DNA from: Gallionella sp.
GTDB lineage: Bacteria > Pseudomonadota > Gammaproteobacteria > Burkholderiales > Gallionellaceae
Direction of reading: 5' to 3'
NCBI GenBank assembly: GCA_025350705.1
Contig: JANXXH010000153.1
Span: 1 to 48,008, forward strand
DNA: 48,008 bases
How positions within the stretch are numbered: position 1 is the stretch's first letter; each line of letters opens with the position of its first letter. The notes under the pieces are model-generated. The model saw nothing but the letters and a program-made list of their open reading frames with translations. It did no database searches and was not told the origin of the DNA. This document shows, piece after piece, positions 36,804 to 47,155 of this stretch. A program made the position numbers and the translations under genes.

Positions 36804-37451
36804 TCAGCTTTGCTGCAACACTGCCAAGATAGTCGTGGTTGCCGACACTTTGTCGCCGATGCTGACTTTCACGGCAGCGTTCAAAGGAAGATACACATCC
36901 ACACGTGAACCGAAGCGAATAAAGCCGTAGCGTTGACCGCGCGTCAGGATGTCTCCCGCTTTGACATAGCACAAGATACGCCGCGCGATCAGCCCCGCCA
37001 CTTGCACCGAAGTGATGTCAGTACCGTTGGCTGTTTTCAGCCACACCGCATTGCGTTCGTTTTCCGTGGAGGCCTTGTCCAGATCGGCATTCACGAATTT
37101 GCCAGGGAAGTACCAGACCTGCTGCACCGTGCCTTCCACCGGACTGCGGTTGGAGTGCACGTTGAACACATTCATGAACACGCTGACCTTGATCGCCTCG
37201 CGCTTCACATAAGGATCATTGATGCGCTCCACTGCGACGATGCGACCATCGGCTGGCGATAGCACCGCACCGGCAACTTGCGGAATCTCGCGCGGCGGGT
37301 CGCGGAAAAATTGCAGCACGAACAGCGCGATGATCCACAGCGGGATGGACCAGGCGGCACACCAGACGGTGGCACCGATGGCCAGAGCCAGCGATATCGC
37401 CAGGAACAGCCAGCCTTCACGGGCGATGATGGGGTGGGGATAATTTTTCAT
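36804..37451 (-). CDS. psd: Phosphatidylserine decarboxylase
   Basis: [40 protein letters not shown]. Confidence 0.95.
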   Translation of the reverse strand: MKNYPHPIIAREGWLFLAISLALAIGATVWCAAWSIPLWIIALFVLQFFRDPPREIPQVAGAVLSPADGRIVAVERINDPYVKREAIKVSVFMNVFNVHSNRSPVEGTVQQVWYFPGKFVNADLDKASTENERNAVWLKTANGTDITSVQVAGLIARRILCYVKAGDILTRGQRYGFIRFGSRVDVYLPLNAAVKVSIGDKVSATTTILAVLQQS

Positions 37452-37571
37452 AGAGAGTAGTCATAGAGAGTAGTAAGTGGAAAGTAGGGAGTAGGAAAAG
37501 CACAGCGAAGGATTGGAGAACAGTGAGTGAGATGTCGACACCCCCACTCCCTACTCACCACTCTCCACATT

Positions 37572-38597
<1,026 letters not shown>

Positions 38598-38706
38598 TTA
38601 TAATAAATTAATTGTTAGTCGCTAGTCATTAGTCGTTAGTCAAACAAAACCCGCGAAGCGGACAAATCTAACTAACGACTAGCGACTGCTTTATAACTGC
38701 CTTTAC

Positions 38707-39201
38707 TTAAAGTTTCAAAATTCGTTCACCGCGCCCGATGCCGGAGGCACCGGTACGCACAGTTTCCAAAATCAGCTTCCTGTCTATCGCCTGCAAAAAT
38801 TCATCCAGCTTGGCACAGGTGTCAGTCAGCTCTATAGTGCAAGTCGAATTCGATTCGTCTATCACGCGACCGTGAAAATTTTTTGTCACGCGCTTCAACT
38901 CATCGCACACCACACCCTCGGCACGCACCTTGACCAGCATCAACTCGCGCTCCAGATGCTCGCCTTCGCTCAGATCCATCACCGCCGCCACGTCGATCAG
39001 TTTGTTGAGTTGCTTGTTGATCTGCTCGATGACCGCGTCCGAACCGCTGGTGACAATGGTCATTCGCGACAAAGTAGGATCTTCCGTCGGCGCAACCGCC
39101 AACGACTCTATGTTATAACCACGTGCAGAGAACAGCCCCGCTACACGCGACAAGGCGCCTGCCTCGTTTTCCATCAGCAGAGAAATGATATGCCGCATCA
39201 C
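38707..39201 (-). CDS. ilvN: Acetolactate synthase small subunit
   Basis: MRHIISLLMENEAGALSRVAGLFSARGYNIESLAVAPTEDPTLSRMTIV. Confidence 0.97.
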   Translation of the reverse strand: MMRHIISLLMENEAGALSRVAGLFSARGYNIESLAVAPTEDPTLSRMTIVTSGSDAVIEQINKQLNKLIDVAAVMDLSEGEHLERELMLVKVRAEGVVCDELKRVTKNFHGRVIDESNSTCTIELTDTCAKLDEFLQAIDRKLILETVRTGASGIGRGERILKL

Positions 39202-40907
39202 AGATCCTCCGCCAAAATAACTTCTGACAATCCCTTGCCACCTGGCACCATGGGAAACACGTTTTCCGTCGGATCGGTCTGAAAATCCATAAACACCAAA
39301 TCCTTCTTGCGCTCAAACGCCTCTTTCAACGCCGGTTCGACATCGGAAGGTTTGTCGATGCGAATCCCGACATGACCATAAGCCTCAGCCAACTTGACGA
39401 AATCGGGCAGAGCGTCCATATAAGATTCCGAATAGCGGTTACCGTGAAAGAATTCCTGCCACTGCCGCACCATTCCCAGATAACGGTTGTTAAGCGACAC
39501 CACTTTGATCGGCAGGTGGAACTGCTTGCAGGTGGATAGCTCCTGAATATTCATCTGGATACTGCCTTCGCCGGTCACGCAGGCTACCGTTGCGCCCGGA
39601 TTGATCAGTTGCACGCCCATCGCGGCGGGCAGGCCAAACCCCATCGTGCCCAAACCGCCGGAGTTGATCCAGCGACGCGGCTTGTTGAATTTGTAATACT
39701 GCGCCGCCCACATCTGGTGCTGGCCGACATCCGAAGTGACGAAAGCATCGCCAGCTGTGATCTCGTAAAGCTTTTCTATCACATATTGCGGCTTGATGAT
39801 CTCGGTGGAATTTTTATAGCGTAATCCGCCGCCCTTGACGCGCCACTCATCCACTTGCTTCCACCATGTTGCCATGTCTGACGCATTTGGTTTTTGCTTG
39901 CTGCTGCGCAATTCGCCCAACAATTGTTCCAATACCAGTTTCAAATCACCGACCACCGGCACATCCACCTTGACGCGTTTGGCGATAGATGAAGGGTCGA
40001 TATCGATGTGGATGATTTTGCGCGGCACCTGGGCGAAATGTTCAACGTTGCCGACCACGCGATCATCAAAGCGCGCGCCAATCGCAATCAACACATCGCA
40101 GTATTGCATTGCCATGCACGCTTCGTAGGTACCATGCATTCCCGGCATTCCGACGAACTGCTTGTCGGTCGCGGGATACCCGCCCAAACCCATCAGCGTG
40201 TTGGTGCAAGGAAAACCAAGCTGGCGCACCAGTTCGGTCAATTGCGCCGATGCACCGGCCAGAACCACCCCGCCGCCTGCATAAACCATCGGGCGTTTGG
40301 CTTCCAGCAACATCTGCAGGGCACGCTTGATCTGAGCGCTATCTCCCTTGCCGACCGGATTGTACGAACGGATATTGACGCTGGTCGGATAGGAGTATGC
40401 CGTTTTTTGATTGGAAATATCTTTGGGGATATCGACCAGCACGGGTCCCGGGCGTCCTGACTTGGCCAGATAAAACGCCTTCTTGATGGTCAGCGCGATA
40501 TCTTTTACGTCCTTGACCAAAAAGTTGTGCTTCACACATGGGCGAGTAATACCGACCGCATCCACTTCCTGGAACGCATCTTCACCAATTGCATAACTGG
40601 GCACCTGGCCGCTGATAATCACCATCGGGATCGAGTCCATATAGGCTGTAGCGATTCCGGTGACCGCATTGGTGATGCCTGGACCAGAGGTGACCAATGC
40701 CACACCCACATTCTCCGAAGAACGCGCGTAGCCATCCGCAGCATGCACTGCTGCCTGTTCATGTCGCACAAGGATGTGCTTGACCTTGTCTTGCTGAAAC
40801 AGCGCGTCATAAATATGCAACACTGCCCCGCCGGGGTATCCGAATATGTATTCGACCCCTTCTTCCTGCAAACAGCGGATAGCAATTTCCGCACCGGTCA
40901 ACTCCAT
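39198..40907 (-). CDS. ilvB: Acetolactate synthase large subunit
   Basis: MELTGAEIAIRCLQEEGVEYIFGYPGGAVLHIYDAL; TPP-binding GEGSIQMNIQELST. Confidence 0.97.
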   Translation of the reverse strand: MELTGAEIAIRCLQEEGVEYIFGYPGGAVLHIYDALFQQDKVKHILVRHEQAAVHAADGYARSSENVGVALVTSGPGITNAVTGIATAYMDSIPMVIISGQVPSYAIGEDAFQEVDAVGITRPCVKHNFLVKDVKDIALTIKKAFYLAKSGRPGPVLVDIPKDISNQKTAYSYPTSVNIRSYNPVGKGDSAQIKRALQMLLEAKRPMVYAGGGVVLAGASAQLTELVRQLGFPCTNTLMGLGGYPATDKQFVGMPGMHGTYEACMAMQYCDVLIAIGARFDDRVVGNVEHFAQVPRKIIHIDIDPSSIAKRVKVDVPVVGDLKLVLEQLLGELRSSKQKPNASDMATWWKQVDEWRVKGGGLRYKNSTEIIKPQYVIEKLYEITAGDAFVTSDVGQHQMWAAQYYKFNKPRRWINSGGLGTMGFGLPAAMGVQLINPGATVACVTGEGSIQMNIQELSTCKQFHLPIKVVSLNNRYLGMVRQWQEFFHGNRYSESYMDALPDFVKLAEAYGHVGIRIDKPSDVEPALKEAFERKKDLVFMDFQTDPTENVFPMVPGGKGLSEVILAEDL

Positions 40908-40993
40908 CACAAACACCTTATTAAAATCTGAATAGAACCGCGTAAGATAATGGTTAGCAGCGTTTTGGTCAACTTTTGCCGTGCTATCGACAT
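40907..40993 (-). CDS. Candidate upstream ORF MSIARQKLTKTLLTIILRGSIQILIRCL overlapping ilvB start
   Basis: 28 codons, 11 Ile/Leu; stop TGA overlaps ilvB ATG (TGATG). Confidence 0.3.
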   Translation of the reverse strand: MSIARQKLTKTLLTIILRGSIQILIRCL

Positions 40994-41026
40994 GGTTTCA
41001 AGCGGTTTGGGTAACAATTTGCTACC

Positions 41027-41623
41027 ATGGGTGCTCTAGCAAAGGGGATAGCACTGAGTACTTCCGCGGAATTAAGCCAATTTCTTAGCAGTGTTGAACG
41101 TCGCGCATTCAAACATGCGGTTTTTGCTGTGCGCGACGATCACGCCGCGCTGGACATCGTTCAGGATGCGATGCTTAAGCTGGCAGAGAAATACGGCGAC
41201 AAGCAAGCCGAGGAACTGCCGATGTTGTTCCAGCGCATCCTGCAAAACACCATACGCGATTATTATCGCAGACAGAAGGTCCGAACCGCCTGGGTGACAC
41301 TATTTTCCGGCATGCAATCCAAGCACGAGGAGGAAGATTTCGACCCACTGGATGTGCTGGAAGACAAAGAAAATCAATCCACTCCAGCGGCTCCCGATGA
41401 ATCTTTACAACAAAAACAACTCATCGCCATTATCGAGCAAGCACTGAGCAACCTTCCGGCACGTCAACGCGAAGCCTTCTTGCTGCGTTACTGGGAAGAA
41501 CTTGATACAAACGAGACGGCTGTAGCGATGGGTTGCAGCGAGGGCAGTGTAAAAACCCACTGTTCGCGCGCGGTTCACTCGCTCACTGCGGCACTTAAAC
41601 TAAAGGGCATTGAATTATCATGA
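41027..41623 (+). CDS. RNA polymerase sigma factor, ECF/sigma70 family
   Basis: Region 2 (AVRDDHAALDIVQDAMLKLAEKYGD) and region 4 (LPARQREAFLLRYWEELDTNETAVAMGCSEGSVKTHCSRAVHSL). Start uncertain. Confidence 0.9.
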   Translation: MGALAKGIALSTSAELSQFLSSVERRAFKHAVFAVRDDHAALDIVQDAMLKLAEKYGDKQAEELPMLFQRILQNTIRDYYRRQKVRTAWVTLFSGMQSKHEEEDFDPLDVLEDKENQSTPAAPDESLQQKQLIAIIEQALSNLPARQREAFLLRYWEELDTNETAVAMGCSEGSVKTHCSRAVHSLTAALKLKGIELS

Positions 41624-41952
41624 TTACCAAATTAAATCCTGGCAAGATCGCCCAGTTGCTGACACAAAGCACTCGGCAATTGGATGCTGACACTTTATCC
41701 GCGTTAGTCGCCGCGCGCCAGAACGCACTGAAAAAGCAATCTGTACGCGCGCCAGTTTTCGAGCTTAGCACAGGCCGCCAGACACACAGCCTGATACCAG
41801 ACTCGGCTCAGCAATGGGTAGTCGCCGGGCTTTTTGTGGCTATGCTCATTGTCGGAACAAGTTTTTGGCATCACGTCCAGGAACAGCAACTCAGCGAACT
41901 TGATGTGGCAATCCTGACCGACGATTTGCCAATTGAGGTTTTCGTTGATTAG
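41620..41952 (+). CDS. DUF3619-like single-TM protein
   Basis: Overlaps sigma-factor stop; one TM helix, short C-terminus (LDVAILTDDLPIEVFVD). Confidence 0.65.
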   Translation: MITKLNPGKIAQLLTQSTRQLDADTLSALVAARQNALKKQSVRAPVFELSTGRQTHSLIPDSAQQWVVAGLFVAMLIVGTSFWHHVQEQQLSELDVAILTDDLPIEVFVD

Positions 41953-41973
41953 TTCTTCACGTACCTTGAATCA

Positions 41974-42381
41974 ATGCGTAGTTCTGTAATTGCCGTATTT
42001 CTGCTGCTGTGCCTGGTTAGCGCCAGTGCAAGCGCGGAGTCTTGGCGTGCGCTTACCCCGGAGCAACGAGAAGCCTTGGCTCCTTTGGTTCAACAGTGGG
42101 ACACATTACCGGAAAAACAACGGCTTCGCCTTCTGGAAACAGCCAAACACTATTCACAGCTGACACCCGAAAAAAAACAACGCTACCATGACCGCCTGGA
42201 AAAATGGAGCAAACTTACCCCCGAACAGCGCGAGGCCGCCCGTAAAAAATATCGCGCCTTTAAGAAGGTGCCGACAGAAAAACGCGAGCAAGTAAAACAA
42301 ATGGTTATGGAGGAGCAAGCAAAAAAAACACAGCAGCAAGCCAGCGGCATTCCTACTGCGTCGGTAATCGATCAAAAATAA
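41974..42381 (+). CDS. DUF3106-like exported protein
   Basis: Signal peptide; repeated WxxLTPEQREALAPLVQQWDTLPEKQRLRLL / WSKLTPEQREAARKKYRAFKKVPTEKRE. Confidence 0.75.
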   Translation: MRSSVIAVFLLLCLVSASASAESWRALTPEQREALAPLVQQWDTLPEKQRLRLLETAKHYSQLTPEKKQRYHDRLEKWSKLTPEQREAARKKYRAFKKVPTEKREQVKQMVMEEQAKKTQQQASGIPTASVIDQK

Positions 42382-42382
42382 T

Positions 42383-43459
42383 TTAACGTCTTTCCGTCCA
42401 CCATAACATCCCCATCGCAAGCAGCAAAAACAATCCAACCATTGCTGTGGCACTCATGAAGGGCTGCCAATCGTTGATCGCACCCAAACTGGCAAATAAC
42501 CGCCCGGCAAAGTGAAACACCAAACCAAGCACAATACCCATCAATATCATCGCACCGACTCCACCCGCACGCCGCTGGTAAGACGCAAAAGGCAGCGCCA
42601 ACATCATCATCACCACCAAGGCAAGCGGATAAACCAGCTTATTCCACATTGCGATTTCATAACGTGCGCTCTTTTGGCGGTTGTCGCGCAAGTGTTCTGC
42701 ATATTGATAGAGACTCCACGCCGACATCTGTTCCGGTACCACCAGTAGTACTGTGAAAATGCCAGGGTTCAATGCCGAGCGCCACTCCTGAAGCGGCTGA
42801 ACACTGATGTTCGTACCCTCTTTGCTGAAGTGCGTCTCCAATACATCTTCAAGCTGCCAATTCCCTTCATCGATGAAACTTGCCCGTTTGGCATTGGTAA
42901 TCGACTGCAAGTGGTAGGTGTCATCGAATTGGTAAATATCGATGTTCGACAAACTGGTGTCCGGCATCACATTCTTCACATTCACGAAGCTATGCACGTC
43001 CTTGACCCACACGCCGGAACGAAATTCCTTCAACGAGATTTGCATGTTCTGCGACTTCAAACGTAATTGCTGCGCCATCCGCTCACTCGGCGGTGCGAGC
43101 AATTCGCCGAAAAAAAAACACAATACCACCAGTGGCAAAGCTATCTTGAACAGCGCACCGACCATCTGCCAAAGCGATGCTCCGGAAGAGCGAAAAACTG
43201 TCAACTCCGAACTGGCTGCCATTTGTACCAACGCAACAATGGTACCAATCAGTACAGCCACAGGAAATAGTTCATAGACATGGCCTGGAATAGTCAGTAT
43301 CACGAACAGCAACACATAACCCAAGTGATACTGCCCTTGCCCCATCACATTCAACTCATGGATCAAATCGAGAAAGGCGAACAACATGATCAGCGCAAGA
43401 AATACCAACCCAATGCTGAAATAAATTTCACGACCGAGATAGCGCGTCATCAAGTTCAT
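42383..43459 (-). CDS. lptG: LPS export permease LptG
   Basis: MNLMTRYLGREIYFSIGLVFLALIMLFAFLDLIHEL; LptF/LptG fold, downstream of and overlapping lptF. Confidence 0.93.
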   Translation of the reverse strand: MNLMTRYLGREIYFSIGLVFLALIMLFAFLDLIHELNVMGQGQYHLGYVLLFVILTIPGHVYELFPVAVLIGTIVALVQMAASSELTVFRSSGASLWQMVGALFKIALPLVVLCFFFGELLAPPSERMAQQLRLKSQNMQISLKEFRSGVWVKDVHSFVNVKNVMPDTSLSNIDIYQFDDTYHLQSITNAKRASFIDEGNWQLEDVLETHFSKEGTNISVQPLQEWRSALNPGIFTVLLVVPEQMSAWSLYQYAEHLRDNRQKSARYEIAMWNKLVYPLALVVMMMLALPFASYQRRAGGVGAMILMGIVLGLVFHFAGRLFASLGAINDWQPFMSATAMVGLFLLLAMGMLWWTERR

Positions 43460-44664
43460 TTTTTAACTGCCCTACGTAGCGAGAACAATGTCATGCGTCG
43501 ATAAAACATCAACACGGTTACCACCAGCATCACCGCATGTATACCCCATAAACCAATACCGGGCGAAAGCTTGCCTTGACCTACCCAGGCATTCGTGACG
43601 CTGATCATATTGTTATAAAGCATGTACAGCACAATCGCCAAAATCAGATTGAGTGAACGTCCGGCACGCGGATTAACATAGCCCAATGGAATCGCCAACA
43701 AGGCAAGAATCGCTGCGCTGATTGGCAACCCTATTCGCCATTCCAGTTCAGAGATGTTCTGCGCTGTGCGGTTGCGCCACAATTCCAGCGTCGGCATGGT
43801 GCGCAACTGAGGTTCCGACTGCTTGATAGGCACCGAATCAATGCGCATCGCATAGCGTTCAAATTCCACAATGCGGTAATCGCGCTTGCCCGGCGTGCCT
43901 TCATAACGCGTACCATTCAATAGCACCAAAAAACGATCCCCATTAGCCCAGGTTTCCTGCAAGCCTTGCCTCGCTACCATCGTACCGAGTTTTCCATTCT
44001 GCTCGGATTGCACAAAAATGTTGCCAACGCGATTGGATCCCCTATCGACGTTATCAATAAAATACACCCGGTCCGCCTGTTTGGATTCGCGAAACATGCC
44101 CGGTGTAGCAGACGTAACATCATCACGACTTTCCAATTTGCTCCTGAACTCATCGGCCTTACGCAGTGCCCATGGCGTCAACACCAAACTAAGCAGCGCA
44201 ATCAAACACACCACCGGCAATGCATACCATAAGACCGGACGGATCCATCGCGTCAATCCGACACCAGAACTAAACCACACCACCATTTCACTGTCACGAT
44301 AACCGCGCGATAAAGTCAGCAAAATTGAGATGAACAAACTGATAGAAAACAATACCGGCAGATAATTCATCGCACTGAACCCCAGCAATGCCAGCACTCC
44401 ATCTACTGCTATTACACCGCTGACTGCCTCGCTTAACAAACGTATCAACTGGCTGACTACTATAATGCCGAACAACACCGCTAATACCAGCAATCCATTA
44501 CCAGTAAATTCACTCACCAAAGTACGATGGAAAATCCCATTGTGCAATGGCTTTGACTTTATGCTGTGAGTTTGCGGATAATCGGGCATCGAAACGTAGG
44601 TTTTAAGTCTTTTAAGGAGTACCGTGTGGAATTTAGCATAAAACAAAGCAATCCGGAAAAACAA
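43456..44664 (-). CDS. lptF: LPS export permease LptF (true start probably ~44550)
   Basis: FHRTLVSEFTGNGLLVLAVLFGIIVVSQLIRLLSEAVSGVI; divergent from pepA. Confidence 0.92.
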   Translation of the reverse strand: MFFRIALFYAKFHTVLLKRLKTYVSMPDYPQTHSIKSKPLHNGIFHRTLVSEFTGNGLLVLAVLFGIIVVSQLIRLLSEAVSGVIAVDGVLALLGFSAMNYLPVLFSISLFISILLTLSRGYRDSEMVVWFSSGVGLTRWIRPVLWYALPVVCLIALLSLVLTPWALRKADEFRSKLESRDDVTSATPGMFRESKQADRVYFIDNVDRGSNRVGNIFVQSEQNGKLGTMVARQGLQETWANGDRFLVLLNGTRYEGTPGKRDYRIVEFERYAMRIDSVPIKQSEPQLRTMPTLELWRNRTAQNISELEWRIGLPISAAILALLAIPLGYVNPRAGRSLNLILAIVLYMLYNNMISVTNAWVGQGKLSPGIGLWGIHAVMLVVTVLMFYRRMTLFSLRRAVKK

Positions 44665-46110
44665 CGCAGTGGCTGCATAGTCGTGGGCGTATACGAAGGC
44701 GGCAAGCTATCCCCTTCTGCGCAGGCGCTCGACAAAGCAGCGAAGCATGCCCTCAGCGAAATTATTGCGCGTGGCGACATGAGCGGAAAATCTTCCACCA
44801 CCCTGTTACTACACAAACTTCCCGGCATCGCAGCCGAGCGCGTGTTGCTGCTCGGCTTGGGCAAAGCCAGTGAATTGACCAACAAGACCAGCGTAGAGAT
44901 TTTGCGCGCCACGTTCAGCGCCTTGAGTGCCACGCCTGCCAAGGACGCCACGCTGTACATCATTGATGAGGGTGTCGGAAAAGATGCTGCATGGGTAATC
45001 AAGCAAGCGGTGTTTTCCGCAGCCGAGAGCGCCTATCGTGCAGACAGCATGAAGAGCAAACCCGCCAAAGCCGCAACGCTGAAGAACATCAACTTTGCCA
45101 CACTGGATAAACCGGCTGCGGCTTTGAAGAACGCGCTCGACCAGGCCGCCTCAATCGCACATGGCATGGATCTCGCCAAGACGCTGGGCAACCTGCCGGG
45201 CAACGTCTGTACCCCGACCTATCTCGCCACCAAAGCGCTGTCACTCGGCAAGGCACACAAGTCGATCAAAACCACCGTGCTGGAAGAGCAAGACATGAAA
45301 AAGCTGGGCATGGGTTCCTTCCTCTCTGTCACACAAGGCAGCGAGCAACCTGCCAAGCTCATCACGCTGGAATATCACGGCACCGATAAAAAACACAAAC
45401 CCATCGTACTGGTCGGCAAGGGCATCACCTTCGATAGCGGCGGCATCTCGCTCAAGCCTGGTGCCGAGATGGACGAGATGAAATACGATATGTGCGGCGC
45501 GGCCAGCGTACTCGGCACAATACAGGCCATCGCCGAAATGGGATTAAAACTCAATGTGGTCGGCGTGATACCAACCTGCGAGAACCTGCCCTCTGGCAAA
45601 GCCATCAAGCCCGGCGACATCGTCACTTCGATGTCCGGCCAAACCATCGAGATCCTCAACACCGACGCCGAAGGCCGCCTGATCCTGTGCGACGCGCTCA
45701 CCTACTCGAAGAAATTCGATCCCGACACCGTGATCGACATCGCCACACTCACCGGCGCATGCGTGATCGCATTAGGGCATGTCGCCAGCGGCATGTTCAG
45801 CAATGAGGATAAACTCGCCAAGGAATTGCTGGTGGCGGGCGAACAATCGCATGACCGCGTCTGGCAACTACCGCTGTGGGATGACTACCAGCCGCTGCTG
45901 GACAGCAACTTCGCCGACATGCAGAACATCGGCGGACGCGCGGGCGGAACCATCACCGCAGCCTGCTTCCTGGCGCGCTTCACTAAAGAATATCGCTGGG
46001 CACATCTGGATATCGCCGGCACCGCTTGGAAATCCGGCAAGGAAAAGGGCGCAACAGGCCGCCCTGTTCCCTTACTCACCCAGTACCTGATTAATCGCGC
46101 GCAAAAATAA
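44626..46110 (+). CDS. pepA: Leucyl aminopeptidase
   Basis: LVGKGITFDSGGISLKPGAEMDEMKYDMCGAA, NTDAEGRLILCDALTY; GTG start 44626 with AAGGAG upstream. Confidence 0.97.
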   Translation: MEFSIKQSNPEKQRSGCIVVGVYEGGKLSPSAQALDKAAKHALSEIIARGDMSGKSSTTLLLHKLPGIAAERVLLLGLGKASELTNKTSVEILRATFSALSATPAKDATLYIIDEGVGKDAAWVIKQAVFSAAESAYRADSMKSKPAKAATLKNINFATLDKPAAALKNALDQAASIAHGMDLAKTLGNLPGNVCTPTYLATKALSLGKAHKSIKTTVLEEQDMKKLGMGSFLSVTQGSEQPAKLITLEYHGTDKKHKPIVLVGKGITFDSGGISLKPGAEMDEMKYDMCGAASVLGTIQAIAEMGLKLNVVGVIPTCENLPSGKAIKPGDIVTSMSGQTIEILNTDAEGRLILCDALTYSKKFDPDTVIDIATLTGACVIALGHVASGMFSNEDKLAKELLVAGEQSHDRVWQLPLWDDYQPLLDSNFADMQNIGGRAGGTITAACFLARFTKEYRWAHLDIAGTAWKSGKEKGATGRPVPLLTQYLINRAQK

Positions 46111-46547
46111 TGACCAAAGTCGATTTCTACACCGGCTCGAAAGACAAGCTTCGCACCGCTTGCCAGTTGAGCCACAAGGCGATGCAGAAGGGCGTGCGCA
46201 CAGCCATCAGTTTGCCGGACGCATCCACCTGCGATGCGCTGAATAGATTGCTGTGGCATTATCCCGCCACCGCTTTTATCCCGCACTGCCACAGCGATGC
46301 CGAAGAAGCCGAGCAGATGCCGGTTGTATTGAATCATGGTGGCGAGAAATTTCCGCATTACGATCTATTGATCAGCCTGCACAACGAATGCGTGCCCTTC
46401 TTCAGCCGCTTCGAGCGTGTCATCGAGATAATCAGCGACGATGCGGAGGACAGCCGTATGGGGCGAGAGCGTTACAAGTTTTACAAGGATCGCGGCTATG
46501 CGCTTCGCCATATCGATTTGTCTCATGGCGATTCTTCCAGGACTTGA
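46110..46547 (+). CDS. holC: DNA polymerase III chi subunit
   Basis: MTKVDFYTGSKDKLRTACQLSHKAMQKGVRTAI; position downstream of pepA. Confidence 0.92.
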   Translation: MTKVDFYTGSKDKLRTACQLSHKAMQKGVRTAISLPDASTCDALNRLLWHYPATAFIPHCHSDAEEAEQMPVVLNHGGEKFPHYDLLISLHNECVPFFSRFERVIEIISDDAEDSRMGRERYKFYKDRGYALRHIDLSHGDSSRT

Positions 46548-46552
46548 AATAC

Positions 46553-46909
46553 ATGACCCTATTCAAAAAAATCGGCAAACAGTCTGGCAAAAAACCTGAC
46601 TATGATACGCCTGACACTCCGCCTTCATCGGCATTGATGACAGACGAAACGACGCTGAACAGTTTACCGGTACTTACCGAGATTGTTGCTGAAACAGCCC
46701 CCCACTCGCCACCCGCACTAAGCGCAGCGGAAAAACAGCAACTCCTGCACAAACTCGAGAAACACATTGAAACCCTGTTATCGCAAAAGCTAGCTCTCTA
46801 TCTCGAACAGGTGCAGCGGATAGCCATCGATCAAGCCATCATAGAACTCAAAGAGGAATTGCCCGAACTGCTGCGCAATGCGCTGGACACACATCTCAAT
46901 TCACGCTAA
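46553..46909 (+). CDS. Hypothetical protein (coiled C-terminus)
   Basis: MTLFKKIGKQSGKKPDYDT...; in frame with the longer track ORF but starts after the holC stop. Confidence 0.55.
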   Translation: MTLFKKIGKQSGKKPDYDTPDTPPSSALMTDETTLNSLPVLTEIVAETAPHSPPALSAAEKQQLLHKLEKHIETLLSQKLALYLEQVQRIAIDQAIIELKEELPELLRNALDTHLNSR

Positions 46910-47007
46910 TCAACAAATCCTGCCAAGTATTTCGTGCCAGGTTAATTCATCGTTCCCTGCATCGTATTTGATATAATCGCGCCCTTCCGCTTGGCCAGTC
47001 TTGATGA

Positions 47008-47090
47008 AACTACTAGCCATTCGACTAAGCTATCAGCCGAAGCGCTTTTGGCCGGGCACCCGAAATACGATAGCCAAGTCGCTGGTTATG
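47008..47090 (+). repeat. Partial second copy of the dut/CBS-gap repeat, in the valS leader
   Basis: AACTACTAGCCATTCGACTAAG ... AAGTCGCTGGTTATG in same order and orientation as the minus strand of 23134-23079. Confidence 0.7.
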
Positions 47091-47155
47091 AGCACATCGC
47101 AAAGACTCAGGACATGCTTTGAATTGCAACGCACCCTAGAAAAATCAAGAAAAAC

